A DNA stretch of 64,000 nucleotides, from the NCBI GenBank assembly GCA_013368375.1, contig JAACJP010000014.1, positions 186,001 through 250,000 of the forward strand, given 5' to 3'. Below, piece after piece: positions 1-10,605 of this stretch. Below the pieces are notes generated by a model, which was given only the letters and a program-made list of their open reading frames with translations, was not told the DNA's origin and did not search any database. The DNA is from Tricholomella constricta (taxonomy: Eukaryota; Basidiomycota; Agaricomycetes; Agaricales; Lyophyllaceae). Numbering within the stretch: position 1 is the stretch's first letter; each line of letters starts with the position of its first letter. Position numbers and translations under genes: made by a program.

Positions 1-1608
1 TATTTGTTTTATCATTTGAAAACACCGATCATGGATCGGTCTCCAATGAAACGGCAATCCGTTTTGCGTCATGGACATGAGGGGTCCCGTATACGCAGTA
101 ATATCAGGTAGGAAGTTACCCAAGTAATTTACTAGTCCGACGAACCGCTGAATATCATTATATGATTGCAGTGTTCGCCATTCGCGTATGCGGCTTAGTT
201 TATCGACATCAGGGTGTATACCGCGATCGTCGATAATGTGTCCAAGGCAATCAACGCGTTCAGCGTATAATTCGCATTTCTTCCATTTCAGATACAAAGA
301 AGCAGCTCTGAGTCTCTCGAATACTATTCGTAGGTGTTTCTCATGCTCTTCTATCGATTCTGAAAAGATAAAGATATCATCCAGGTAGACATGCATGAAT
401 CTACCAATCAAGTCTCGAAAGGTTGACGTCATGAGTCTCTGGAATGTGGCAGGTGCGTTGCAGTCACCTATCTGCATTATATTGCTGACATAGGTGCCGG
501 CGATAGTCGCAAAGGCTGTTTTATGTACATCCTCTGGTCGTATACGCACTTGCTCATAGGCGTCGGTTAGATCAATTTTTGATCTAATCTTCGCCCGTGC
601 CACATCTTCCCGAATAATTTCTTGATCGGGTAGTGGTGTCACGTCTTTCACGGTGTTATCGTTTCGTTGACGTGCGTCGAGTGCAGTTCGTAGCGAACCA
701 TCTTTCTTCGGTATGCACAGTAGTGGGGCTGCTTGGCTGACGGACCGTGGCTCCCACCACTTAGCATCCACATAGCGGTTTATCTTCGCGTGGAATTCTT
801 CTCTCAGCAAATTTGGGCACCGCGGTAAGTGATAGTGATACCGTGCATTCTCATCAATTAAATGAATCTCATGGTTAACTTCCCTCCACGGTGGTAACGT
901 GTTAGGAGTTCCGTTCACCATATCTTGAAACTCATCATGCCATTGCTGACGTAGGCGGGGATAATCTTCAGTAGTGAGTTTACTCTTGATTTTTGTATTC
1001 CCATCCTTTCGTCGCTTCCCTTCCGCGGTTGGTTTCTCATACCTATCGCGGAGGGCTTGTATCCATTCTTCCGTCTCATCTGGTACTTCCAGTCGTACTT
1101 GCCGTGACTGTGGCGTACTTCCTGTAGTACTACCAGCTATTGTCCCGACGTATACTGACGGTTCGGATATCTCGTCTGGGCGCGCATTGCGATATATCTC
1201 GCCTTGAGGCGCTTGGACTCGCGTATATGCACGCATGGACGCAATTACCTCGTTCCATTCAAATGGCATTCGAGGATCGTACGCCCAATCGACGTGCGGA
1301 TGTGGTACAGGTCGATCCCAAAATGTTCGCTTGGGTTTCTCCTGCGTCACTTGTGGTGACACTTGTGGTTCCGGTAATTTTACCTTCTCCTCAGTGCTAT
1401 CCAAATTATCGATTTGCGAAGATTTGGGTTCTTTGTGCTGCATTTTGTGCGTTTTGGCTTTCTTTTCATACTCGGTTGACCCTTTCTCCCCCTGAAGAGT
1501 ATCTATATACTCTTCCTCGCTCATCAGTAGACATGGCGCGTCCGATGGAAGACTATGCATTTTGTGCACCTCTTCCTCCGGAACGTCTTCTACTGTGACT
1601 CGTGGGAG
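1..1608 (-). CDS. Ty3/gypsy Pol, partial (linker and reverse transcriptase), runs off left edge
   Basis: Minus-strand reading frame, open from the stop at 1609-1611 to the window edge. Seen: a charged linker, then an RT core with PKKDGSLR near 690-712 and the catalytic motif VYLDDIFIFS with YLDD at about 376-387, followed by the usual post-palm region (LGHIIDDRGI, VGLVNYLGNF). RNase H and integrase would lie beyond position 1. The frame is the same as that of the upstream Gag-protease, separated by one TGA, so Pol is made either by stop read-through or from the first Met near 1560, or the stop is a mutation. The family call (Ty3/Metaviridae) is secure; the clade is not. Confidence 0.85.
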
Positions 1609-4326
1609 TCAATCCCGGGGTTTATCCGTGGTACGATAGCGGCGCATCCGTCCATCAGTATCCCGGAGGTCTACCTTCGTGGCTTCGGTTGATACACCGT
1701 TGACCACAACTGTATTCGTCGCGAAATCAAGTATAACTCCATGCTTTCGCATAAACGGTGTACCGATAATCATATCATATCGGTCAAAGTTTGCTATATC
1801 GACATACAGCAGTTCTTCAGATCCGTGTGTTTTAACTAACGCATCAGACCCAAAGTTCACTGTCGAGCGACTTCCGATCGTTCCCAATTGCAGCGTTATC
1901 GGCGCATCCAACGGGAACACGCGCAATCCCGCTACCTGGGAAAACGCCGGGGTTACGCCCGTAGTTGTACTACCCGAGTCCCATAGCGTCCACGCGTCGT
2001 GTCCGCCTACATTGACATATGTGGCTAAACACTCCTTGTCGTCGCGCTTATGCACTGGGCGAGCCTTAGCTACTTTCGATGCGCGAAGATGTACTTTGCG
2101 CATTTTTATCTGGCGAGTTTCATCCAACGGTAATTCCGTTATCGCCCTCAGGACTTCAGTCTCGCTGTCTCGGGAGTAGTAGTCATTATCATAGACATCA
2201 ACCTCAATGAGTTCATCGCTGTCGCTGTCTACCAACGACTCAGGTGGATTATCCGCTTCATTAGCAGAGGTATGTCCACTCTCGTCATCAGCCTCATTCT
2301 CCTGATCCATTTCCGAATCATCGTCCTCTTCATCAACTGCGGTCCGAGCTGCTCGTATCTGAGCACGCACGGGGTACGGTTTCTGTTTACATTCTCTCGA
2401 GTAATGACCTTTCTTTCCGCATTTGTAGCAGATGACATCTGCCGCTGGTGACGGATTCGGTGTCGGAGATGAATGCAGTTGGGGGCGTTCCAACTGTCTA
2501 TTGGGTGGCGCACCCGAGTTCGGGTCGGGGCGTGCTTGCACTCCCACCTTTCCTCCCCGTCCACGCAGTGGCGTAGCCACCACTCTCGCGTGTAGTCCTC
2601 CTGCTAAGGCGGACTTGCGAATGAAAGTGGTACAAATTCGCCCACCTCCGCGGGGCCTCGAAGATGTTACTTCGGGATTGCGGCGCGAACGACGGCGTGA
2701 GTTCCGAGCAAGGTAGTGCGCAGCTGTCTTAGAGGCAGACTCATACGCCTTCGCCTCGGAGACAAACTCATCGACTGTATTTATCTCAGGTGACAATCCA
2801 CCTTCCTTAATTAGGGCGACGAGCATATCTTTGGGTATACCTTCCAGGAAGGTATCACGCACGGTGTATTCGTCTGGGAACACAGCCATATTTTGTGCGT
2901 GGTCCATGAGCTCGTCATAAAACCCTTGAACTCCGATGCTCTCATTATAAGTAGCATCGTAGAAGTCCTCTCGTGCATCCTGCATTGTTGACGGCTGTAC
3001 AAAGCGATCATACAATCCAAGAATGACGTCTTCAAACGTCCAATGGCGTTGACGACGGTTTACATGAACAACGTGGCGCTGGTACCATGTCTTAGCTTCT
3101 CCTCTGAGAAACTCTGGTACAACGAGCACGCGTTCACGGTCGCGTTCGTCGCCACCATATTGGCAAGCGGCTAAGTGAACGCACACGTCCGTTAGCCACC
3201 TTTCAAGATCACTAAACTTGGTTCCTCCAGCGTATGGAGTTATAGTTTTGGACGCGTCAGATCGCCTCAATTTACTACCCTCGGGAAGTTGCAAGCGTGT
3301 ACCGAGTTGTTCTTCTAGCAGCGCTTTCAAGCGTACATGCATAGAATCTCGGTGTTGTTCCACAGCTTCAGCGACTCCGGGGTTTCGGGAAGTTGACCGC
3401 ACTTGCGGAGGCATCGAGAACCCACGCCCAGGGGTTTCACTTGGTCTACCTGGGTTTCGTGATATAGGGTTCACGACGCTCATTCCCCTACCGCGTCCAT
3501 GAGCATTGGTAAAATGCGTACGAACTACAGGAGTCTCATGAGGAGGTCGATCTCTAGCAAATGAATGCTGTTGATCGCGTCCCTGCAGGTGCTCATCGTA
3601 GGGGGCACTCTGCACATTATTATCCTGTTCGTGAGGTTGTCCAATCGACTCGAAATAAATGCTCTTCATTTGGTCGACGGGCTGACGTCCGATAAAGATC
3701 ACTCCCTGGTCATCGTAAACCGAATGACCCTGTTGCTGCAAGTCTCGATCCCGCTCGCGCTGGAGGGCGACTCTGTCTGCCCACGAGTCTGCCATTGGGT
3801 ATCGACGGGATGCATTCCCAGGGACTTGTATCACAGGCGGTGATGTCTCAGTCGTGAACCGTAGTGTTTGAGCAGGCGCAGGCCTTTCCTCAATCGGTTT
3901 GACGCCGTCGTGTGTTTCATCCACACGATCCTCGATTTTTACAGGCGTGGTGAGCACAGGGCCGATGCTGTCGGCTGCTTGTGTCGTTCCTACTGTTGCT
4001 TGCGGAGCTTTCGGTGTCGAAGACCTCGATGCTTCCAAGACAGTGGCCATAGAATAGTTATCTATTTCGAAGCGAATGCCTTCGATAACTAGCTTTACAA
4101 ATTCGATACTGTTCGTATCAGGCTCCGTGTCCATGATCGCACAGTGTACGTAGGCGGAGCCTAGCGCGTTCTCATTCATCTGAGTACGTCGACTAGCGTC
4201 TGGGACCATCGACTGGTATTCTGACCAGTAGAGGTGCACCTGACGCTTGAGGAGGGGCGAGAACCTGAAGATGTTCAGGGTCCCGTTGTCCGGTTCTGCC
4301 GTCGAGCTGACAGGCGATAACGCCCG
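1609..4326 (-). CDS. Ty3/gypsy Gag-protease polyprotein, main body
   Basis: Capsid-type Gag followed by a CCHC zinc knuckle (CYKCGKKGHYSREC, about 2391-2432), an acidic linker, then a retropepsin-like protease with the WDSGSTTTG active site near 1968-1990 and the flap/C-terminal IIGTPFMRKHG. Gag packages the element RNA; the protease matures Gag and Pol. The frame is open from the TGA at 4327-4329 to the TGA at 1609-1611. The first in-frame codon usable as a start here is only a GTG, so I read this as the continuation of the ATG-initiated piece at 4327-4752 across an in-frame TGA. Pol follows in the same frame. Confidence 0.8.
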   Translation of the reverse strand, partial: RALSPVSSTAEPDNGTLNIFRFSPLLKRQVHLYWSEYQSMVPDASRRTQMNENALGSAYVHCAIMDTEPDTNSIEFVKLVIEGIRFEIDNYSMATVLEASRSSTPKAPQATVGTTQAADSIGPVLTTPVKIEDRVDETHDGVKPIEERPAPAQTLRFTTETSPPVIQVPGNASRRYPMADSWADRVALQRERDRDLQQQGHSVYDDQGVIFIGRQPVDQMKSIYFESIGQPHEQDNNVQSAPYDEHLQGRDQQHSFARDRPPHETPVVRTHFTNAHGRGRGMSVVNPISRNPGRPSETPGRGFSMPPQVRSTSRNPGVAEAVEQHRDSMHVRLKALLEEQLGTRLQLPEGSKLRRSDASKTITPYAGGTKFSDLERWLTDVCVHLAACQYGGDERDRERVLVVPEFLRGEAKTWYQRHVVHVNRRQRHWTFEDVILGLYDRFVQPSTMQDAREDFYDATYNESIGVQGFYDELMDHAQNMAVFPDEYTVRDTFLEGIPKDMLVALIKEGGLSPEINTVDEFVSEAKAYESASKTAAHYLARNSRRRSRRNPEVTSSRPRGGGRICTTFIRKSALAGGLHARVVATPLRGRGGKVGVQARPDPNSGAPPNRQLERPQLHSSPTPNPSPAADVICYKCGKKGHYSRECKQKPYPVRAQIRAARTAVDEEDDDSEMDQENEADDESGHTSANEADNPPESLVDSDSDELIEVDVYDNDYYSRDSETEVLRAITELPLDETRQIKMRKVHLRASKVAKARPVHKRDDKECLATYVNVGGHDAWTLWDSGSTTTGVTPAFSQVAGLRVFPLDAPITLQLGTIGSRSTVNFGSDALVKTHGSEELLYVDIANFDRYDMIIGTPFMRKHGVILDFATNTVVVNGVSTEATKVDLRDTDGRMRRYRTTDKPRD

Positions 4327-4752
4327 TCATCGAAGGTACGCACTCGTAACCGACTGGTTATCCGTGTTGGCGTGTACCGGGGCTTGTACCGAAGACTGTG
4401 GTGCAGCAGTGGGGGCCGGGGAGGCGGCGTACGCGGCATACGCTTGTTGCAGAGCCAATCGTACGGGGCCATCGTCCGATGCATGTCTAAGACTCGCATC
4501 TTCAGCAGTTTCGACCCCCAGAGTGCCTAACCTTGCGGCTGGGCGCTCTGTGGCGTGCATTGATAGTAGCTCCAGGCTACTTACCGCTGTTGGTCCCTCT
4601 GCTGCTGCTACACCTTGCCCGACTTCGTCCGAACGACGTTGAGGCGGCACATAGGCTATATGAGGTCGCGGTACTGGCGGATCGACGATAGATTGTATCG
4701 TTGGTGTGTTTTCAGCACTGGTAGCGCTCGATGGCGCTCGGTTTGGATCCAT
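4327..4752 (-). CDS. Ty3/gypsy Gag N-terminal segment ending at in-frame TGA
   Basis: ATG at 4750-4752 opens a 141-residue Pro/Ala-rich reading frame (MDPNRAPSSATS...) that stops at TGA 4327-4329 and then continues open in the same frame into the Gag-protease body. Low-complexity N termini are common in fungal Ty3 Gag. The stop may be a CGA-to-TGA transition or a recoded codon; the sequence alone cannot separate these. About 190 bp of leader (4753-4945) separates the ATG from a DNA transposon, and no LTR in the matching orientation was found beyond it. Confidence 0.55.
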   Translation of the reverse strand: MDPNRAPSSATSAENTPTIQSIVDPPVPRPHIAYVPPQRRSDEVGQGVAAAEGPTAVSSLELLSMHATERPAARLGTLGVETAEDASLRHASDDGPVRLALQQAYAAYAASPAPTAAPQSSVQAPVHANTDNQSVTSAYLR

Positions 4753-4945
4753 CGCAGATAGATCTTCGTTTCAGGGTTGTGGTGATGGTGATGGCGCTGA
4801 TAAGCGAGTCGACGTCGACGATAGAGAGCAGTTAAGCAGATAGCAAAGCTGGGTAGCTTAAAAAAGTGTAACGGTTGTACGGGGTTGGGGGATCCTTGCG
4901 AGACACCAGACACGTTAAGCTAGACCAATCTGTCGGATTCTGCTA

Positions 4946-4982
4946 AGATAGGCCCCATGAACAAACGGGGGCATCACATGAC
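4946..4982. repeat. Left terminal inverted repeat (37 bp) of DDE transposon
   Basis: Begins AGATAGGCCCCATGAACAAA and is the exact reverse complement of 7641-7677. A TA dinucleotide at 4944-4945 precedes it. Confidence 0.95.
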
Positions 4983-5131
4983 TTGTGACATGTGTGACCC
5001 TTCGGAATTTAATGATCGACGCGCACTAATGAGTTGCGCGCGTTCGCGCTCTCTCTGCCCCAACATCGCGCGGATGTGGCATCCTACTGTCTCATTTGAA
5101 TGTTATTTTCTTTATCTACATCTCATCTTGT

Positions 5132-7417
5132 CTAAACAACACAAGCTCTTCCAAGTTCAGCAAAAATACTGTCAGGAATGACCCTGTGCCCCCGGTACTT
5201 TTTTGCTGCCCAGGCTGCTTGAGAGCCATTGAGCCCCTTACGGTAAGCATCCATGAAGCGAAGCGAACGCGTAGCAAATCTGATGACATTGATATGTCAG
5301 ACAATTTACTGATGGCAACAATCAAGACATACCGCCGCATGGACATCAAGGGAACGGCATCCAAAGATGCAATAACATTGCGTTCGAGATCTTCTTCCCT
5401 CGACGACTCTGGCAGCATTCGGTAGCGTCTCTTTGCATACCCCCAAACCTGCTCAATGAAGTTCAACTCGCAGTGGAACTTGGGTAAGAATAGAACTTGT
5501 ACTCCTTGGCCTTGACATAATGTTCGCAGTAGGGGTTCCTCGGCCACAAAGTCAGGTTCGGAATACAACATGCGTCGACAGCAGCAATCAGTCGTGCCCT
5601 CGGGGCAGCTGGAGAAGGTCTTCCCACACTGCGCCTTCTTCCTCGACACATCGTATCCGCGCTCTGTGAGTATGATGGCCATCCCTTTGAAAATTCCTGC
5701 TCGCTCATGACCTTCCGGAAAATAGAATTCCTGCTCAGTCCCATCAGCAAACTTTCCGTTACGCATTGGGATCTTTTTCTTCAAGTATTTTCCCTCGGCA
5801 TCACGAAGAAGCTTCCCCTCGGGCCCCAACACGTTAACGAGTATGCCGAAGTTGGTCTCGAAGGATTTGGAAGGGTTTTTGGGCATCTTTGTAGCGGAGA
5901 GGGCCTCGTCGGCACGCTTCAGGTGAGTGGTCGCATTGTCATACACGAAAACGTGCTCGACATTGGGATAATGTGTCGTTGCAATTTGGATAGCTTTCTG
6001 TGCCTGCTCCAAGATGTCCTCGCTGGTGAAATAGCCATCGCGATTCACGCCAGCACGGAACACCACTCGAGCACTCTCCTTTCCATCGGGCGAAGCCAGC
6101 CAGCCGTAATCAGCTGAGACAAAATCAGCGATCATCAAGGACACCCCTTCCCCCTTTTTGTATGGTGTAGGTGTCGCATTTTTATGGTACCACGCTGCCT
6201 GACGACGATCGTGTGCATAGAAGGTTGATTCATCGTGAAACCAGATCACGATTGCCCTCTGCACTGTTGGCGGGATGTCCCAGCCGTGGTCTTCGCACCA
6301 TCGGCACATGCGTTCCTCGAAGGCCTTCATAGCAGGAAGGAAGATGTCTTGGCGATAGACAACAACATCCTTTCGCTCGTGGCCGTCAACATATTGGCCC
6401 CGAAAATTCTTGCGCCATCGGTACCCCATCCTTCCCATCCATCGTTGTGCTGTTGTTAACGAGATAGTCTTTGTTCGCTTTAGCTGCGCGAGGACCTCGG
6501 GCTTTTTGCAATAGTCAACAATGTCCTGCGCCTTCACATATTTTCCGATGCTCTGGAGGTGTAGGTGTATCTCCTGGGCAAAGTCTTCGTCATCGAGTGC
6601 TGACCTCACCCCTTTGCCATAGTTATTATCGGGTATCTTGTCGCGATCGTCAATGAATGCTCGTGCCCATTCTCGGAAACTGAAGGCGCGGTGTGGCTTT
6701 TCGCATCGAAACACGGCAGTCTGTTCGGATGCCTTTGTCCAATTCCCTCGTTTGCAGGGATTTTCTGTCTCCATGCGGATGTACGTCCCCAAAAATAAGC
6801 GTACCCCTTCCAGTCTAACCCTTGTTACCGTGTCCAATCCAGGGTCTTTATATCCACGCCGCTTCGCTTGCGGGGGCTTCAAGATCTGCGTCAAATCTTC
6901 AAAAGCGGCCTTAACCTCTTCAAGGCTTGGTGGGAAGATGAAGGCACCCCTCTGCAATGCGAATTTTGCAGCTTCGACTCGCGTATCATCAGGGTCGCAG
7001 ATGTCGTCGAAAGGTCTGTGATCTTCATCATCTTCTCCATCAAACCAATAACTGTCTTCTTCCCCTCCTTGTTGCCCCTGGGGCAGAGGTAAATTCTCGA
7101 CGTCTCGGGTTTGTGTGTCTTTGTCTGCGGCAGGGTCAATATTGCCAACCACAGCTCCCGGCAGCTCTAAGGCGTGATTATAACCATGTAAGTTGTTTTT
7201 CTCGAATGGTGTGGTGATATCCTGGGCCTTATCACGCTTTTTGACAGGAGCAACATTGTGTTTCGTGATTTTTGCAGGCGGATTCTATGTACATCATTAA
7301 TTAGCTTTTGTGCAGTAAAGAAAATGAGCATACATTCTCCTTCCCAGCCTCATCTGAAATGCTCCGCTTCCTTTTAAATTGTGTAAGGTTGAGGAGTTGC
7401 TTTTTGCGACGGCCCAT
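5132..7417 (-). CDS. DDE-superfamily (IS630/Tc1-like) transposase, three exons, 727 aa
   Basis: Gene model complement(join(5132..5279, 5333..7284, 7334..7417)). The start is ATG at 7415-7417 (MGRRKKQLLNLTQF); both introns are GT-AG (49 and 53 bp) and splicing replaces off-frame tails with a coherent N terminus and C terminus (ending ELGRACVV). Domain order: basic/acidic N terminus, helix-turn-helix-like region (AQRWMGRMGYRWRKNFRGQ, residues ~308-325), then the catalytic core: D in WFHDES (~379), D in FVYDNATTH (~477), E in ELNFIEQVWGYAK (~639). The second D and E are ~160 residues apart because of an insertion with a Cys-rich motif (CPEGTTDCCCRRM). It would bind the TIRs and catalyse excision and integration at TA. 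All three catalytic residues are present. Confidence 0.88.
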
Positions 7418-7640
7418 TGTGCAGAATGAGTGGTTTTGCGACGCGTCAGGCATTTTCGGACGCGTCTGATGCAATCAAAAGTCTATTTCTCATTCCTGAA
7501 GCCCTAACTCCAAAATCGGGCCCCGACACGCCTTTTTAGTATCCTTTCTTTAGGACTTGTCGGAGCCCTTTTCCTCAATAAGTGCTTAGATATTCTTGAA
7601 TATCACTTTTATTTCAAATGTCACTCAATGTCACGCTTTG

Positions 7641-7677
7641 GTCATGTGATGCCCCCGTTTGTTCATGGGGCCTATCT
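7641..7677. repeat. Right terminal inverted repeat (37 bp) of DDE transposon
   Basis: Exact reverse complement of 4946-4982, followed by TA at 7678-7679. Confidence 0.95.
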
Positions 7678-7679
7678 TA

Positions 7680-8107
7680 AGTACGTGTACAGGGTGAAGG
7701 TGCAAAGGATTATCTAAGCATAAACTGTACAGGACATTTATATACGCATAACAAAGATGGTCGTGCATTACCAGAAGGTAATGCCAAACAGGTCGCGTCT
7801 CAATATAGACGTATTGTAACGCGCCGTCGTTACAACGCCGGATCTGTCGAGATCGGTTAGGAAGACGGATGGTGAGACGAGGGACGAGGGGTGTAGAGGG
7901 AGCAGGGGAAGAGTCAGGGATCGTCAAAACGCCCCCATCGAGAAGGGTGGCGATCCCAGGCAGAGAGAATGTGGGAGAAGCAGGTTGGGGCACGCCCAAG
8001 AACGCGACGCGCGCTCGATCTTCAGCGGACAAGCGCGCCAACTCCTCATCGTGTAAAATTCGGGCAGCGGAGGCAGAGGACGCGGAATCTCGGTGGGATC
8101 TCGACAT
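7680..8107 (-). CDS. Hypothetical protein fragment cut by the DDE transposon
   Basis: A true ATG at 8105-8107 opens MSRSHRDSASSASAARILHD..., with a Ser/Ala-rich start and the segment ELARLSAEDRARVAFLGV. The frame runs into the transposon TIR at 7677, so the natural C terminus is lost or lies across the insertion. It could be an N-terminal ORF of a retroelement, since an LTR starts 217 bp away, or a host fragment. No domain is recognised, and coding status is uncertain. Confidence 0.3.
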
Positions 8108-8307
8108 GAGGAGAAGTGGGGATTGGAAGAGGGAAAAACAACCGGAATTTTCTCTACTCGGTCTCCGAGATTCTCAAAACACCCACAAGGACCCACAAAC
8201 AATCTAGACCGCACGTGCACCTCACGTGACCACGCACACGCGAGAACAAAACACAAGACTTTACTCTCCTTGCATTCGAAAGCTGCCCCGCGTCTCAGTG
8301 GCTCGAC

Positions 8308-8324
8308 GCTTGAGGAGGGGGCAA
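8308..8324 (+). other. Polypurine-tract-like sequence before LTR
   Basis: CTTGAGGAGGGGGCAA lies directly before the LTR beginning at 8325. A purine-rich run at this position is the usual primer for plus-strand DNA synthesis, and it supports reading the LTR as the 3' LTR of a plus-strand element whose body is otherwise lost. Confidence 0.45.
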
Positions 8325-8679
8325 TGTCACGACCGTCCCTAACGACCACTCCTAAACTCACACCTACCACGCTTTCCCATGCACGTCCGCTGTACATATA
8401 TGACACCACTTTCTTTTCGGACACCTTACCTCGATATTGCTTATTGTTACGACCAGTCTCCGTTCTCGATTCCTTTTGCTCTCAAATCTATTCTGTTTCT
8501 CCTATTCGTATCCCTTGAGCTCCACACGTTCTCGTAAACGCTCTTGTGAACACATTCGTCGACGCTCACGACCTCCGGATATCCCATTCGAAGGCCGTCT
8601 TCCTCGACAAACGTCAGGCCTGTCCGCTTCGGTGGTTCCAGAACAACTCTGTAACCGACGTGCTACACCGGTCCTAACA
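8325..8679 (+). repeat. Isolated Ty3-type LTR (355 bp)
   Basis: Starts TGTCACGACCG and ends CGGTCCTAACA, imperfect inverted ends with TG...CA. A TATA-like CATATATGACACCAC occurs in the first third, and the following block resembles the LTR at 56626-56953 read on the minus strand (shared ATGACACCACTT and CTTTTCG, then an ATTGTTA block). No element with a primer site follows at 8680, so this is a solo LTR or a 3' LTR remnant. No target duplication could be confirmed. Confidence 0.6.
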
Positions 8680-9399
8680 GCAAGATTCGGGCGATCTCTG
8701 TCTCTGATAGAGTGAGTGTTTTCCGGAAAGGCGTTTCGGAATATGGGTTGGATTATGTCATGAATGTTCCGGAATAAAGGAGTGACTTGGGTGAGCGTCT
8801 TTATCCGCTGCACTATACGGGCTCGGGGGTGCGCTTATCTGAGGTTTTGATAAGATAAGATTGATCTTATCTGTGTGGCGGTTTCTATTCCCTATAGTGC
8901 AATTCCTTTTCCAGAGGTGCTATTGTCGCAGTGTGGGGTTTTCGTTCTGGATTCAGTGGAAACCATTTATGGCCGTGACAGCGTGACACCTCAGCCCGTT
9001 TCTTTCCACTCCACATCCCCCGATGATCGTAAGCACTGCAATCGTCACCCTTGCCCTTTGCCCCGCCCTCACCCTGGCATTTGGAGGAGGATGGAGTCAT
9101 GCCTTATGTTCAGTCTAGGATTGTCGGCAGTACCGGATGGCCTAACAAACTTGGGAGCTAGGAGATGAGTGCTGAACACGGAGCACAGGAGAGGTTCGCG
9201 GGGGTGGCAGCGTAACACCAGCAAGATGAATTCGAGGCACGGGGAGGAGGCGGGTATATTTCACTGGGCCAGGTTCCCCACAAATTCTATTCCAGGAACC
9301 TTGTCTACCACATCTCCGTCGCATGGAGATGATATCTTCGCCCGCCTCCTGTCGTTTCGCACACCGCTCGGTATGTCGCGTCTGCATGTATAAACACTC
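8680..9399. other. No gene recognised
   Basis: Mixed-composition DNA with only short overlapping frames on both strands. I see no domain, splice-supported gene, TIR or LTR here. Confidence 0.5.
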
Positions 9400-9530
9400 T
9401 CCCACCCCCATCTAATGACCACCCCACCACCTCCACCACACCCTCGCCTGCCCTTCCACCCCACCAACCCCTCCTTTAGGACCCCCAGAACGCATGCCTG
9501 GGGTGATTCGCGCAAACGCGAATCGTGTTC
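9400..9530. repeat. Dispersed single copy of the ~163-bp repeat unit
   Basis: C-rich block with CCACCCCATCTAATGACC-like, ACCACCTCCACC and CTTCCACCCCACCAAC segments, then GATTCGCGCAAACGCGAATC, a perfect 8-bp stem with CAAA loop. The same order recurs in the tandem array at 10606-11385. Confidence 0.7.
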
Positions 9531-10605
9531 GTTGATAGAGCTAGAAGGCCTGTAGGTGCTGTGCACAACAACAAAACAACTAACAACTATGGGGGGGGGC
9601 GAGAAGTGTTAAAAGTTCCCAAACACGCGAGTGTGCAGGGTTTGTAAGTGTTGTTTGAGGTAGGTAAAAGGCGATCCGACTTGTCAGTAGTCGAACCGAC
9701 GGTGATACGACGAAGGCGATGGGGTACGACGTTCCCAGATGGAACGGGTCGGCGACGCGACTTTCGGTGTCGGTCGTGCGACAACGAGACGAACGAGGTT
9801 AATACGGAGAACTCACGGGTTCGGGCGACGAATACGAGGTGACAGAGACGGCGGTTACGAGTTTTACGATGGCGGCGGCGGTTTATACGATGGGAAGGAG
9901 CAGAGACGACAGAGACGATGGTTTGAGCTATTCACTACGAGTGTGAGGGAAAATACGGGCTGTAATTCACTGGGAGAAATGGGTACTACATGGGTATGTT
10001 TTATACTATGTGACCGACTCGCCTCTCGCAGGCCGGCGAGGCAGGTGTTTTACTGGTTTATTGAGAAAAGCGTCGCCAAGCTTGGTACCACGCGGCGCTT
10101 TTTAGAGAGTGTGGCGCTCTTTGGCTCGGCAAAGGGGCTTTTGATCGGTTCGAGGCGTCGGGTCAGATGTGTGATCAGTGGCGGATTCGCGATCGGTAGT
10201 GGCTCTTGGAGGCGGAACTCCGTGGTGCGGCCGGATCCTCTCTGTGAATGGCTGGGCAAGGTGTTTCCTAGGGTAATTTCAAATCGGGTTTGGTTGTCGC
10301 CGGGTTGAGACCTTGGCATACAAACGTGCGCGGTTGCTGACAGGTTATACGGTGTTCCGTGCTCCGTGTGCCCAGGGAGGAGAACTGGCGTTTCAAGTTA
10401 CTCTGTCTTTTGGTCGGTACGTCGGTCGTTTGGTCGTATTGTCGGTCAGTCGGTCGTATTGTCGGTCGGTCGGTTTAGCGCTTCGGTCGTATTCGGGAGT
10501 GTGTTCGTTGTGGCGCAGCGGTTGATGTCCGTATTATGGGCTGGTTCTGTGTATAGCGCGGGACGGTGCTCATCATCGTCGTCGGGGCCGTCGTCACCAT
10601 CCCAG
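9531..10605. other. GC-rich stretch without a convincing gene
   Basis: A 189-codon plus frame (9739-10308) is Arg/Gly-rich, overlaps a minus frame and matches no domain I know; I treat it as chance. A short run of GTCGGTC-type repeats lies at about 10420-10482. Confidence 0.45.

Larger units (their letters stand above)
4946..7677 (-). mobile_element. Complete DDE DNA transposon with perfect TIRs and TA duplication
   Basis: A 2,732-bp unit bounded by perfect 37-bp terminal inverted repeats (4946-4982 and 7641-7677) and flanked by TA at 4944-4945 and 7678-7679, the duplication typical of Tc1/mariner/IS630 elements. It holds one spliced transposase gene on the minus strand that nearly fills the element. 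No lesion was found in TIRs or coding sequence, so it looks recent and possibly competent. It landed in the leader upstream of the minus-strand Gag ATG at 4752. Confidence 0.92.

Noticed and set aside
4242..4258. 16-17 bp identity (GACGCTTGAGGAGGGG) between Gag leader and the purine tract at 8305-8321
   Set aside because: Too short and isolated; flanks do not align, so no duplication or priming link is supported.
8325..8679. This LTR as the 5' LTR of the minus-strand Gag-Pol at 1-4752
   Set aside because: Its promoter-like block reads on the plus strand, as shown by comparison with 56626-56953, so orientation is wrong for that element.
9739..10308. 189-codon plus-strand ORF in GC-rich DNA
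   Set aside because: Arg/Gly-rich, overlapped by an opposite-strand frame, no domain or splice support; most likely chance openness in GC-rich sequence.
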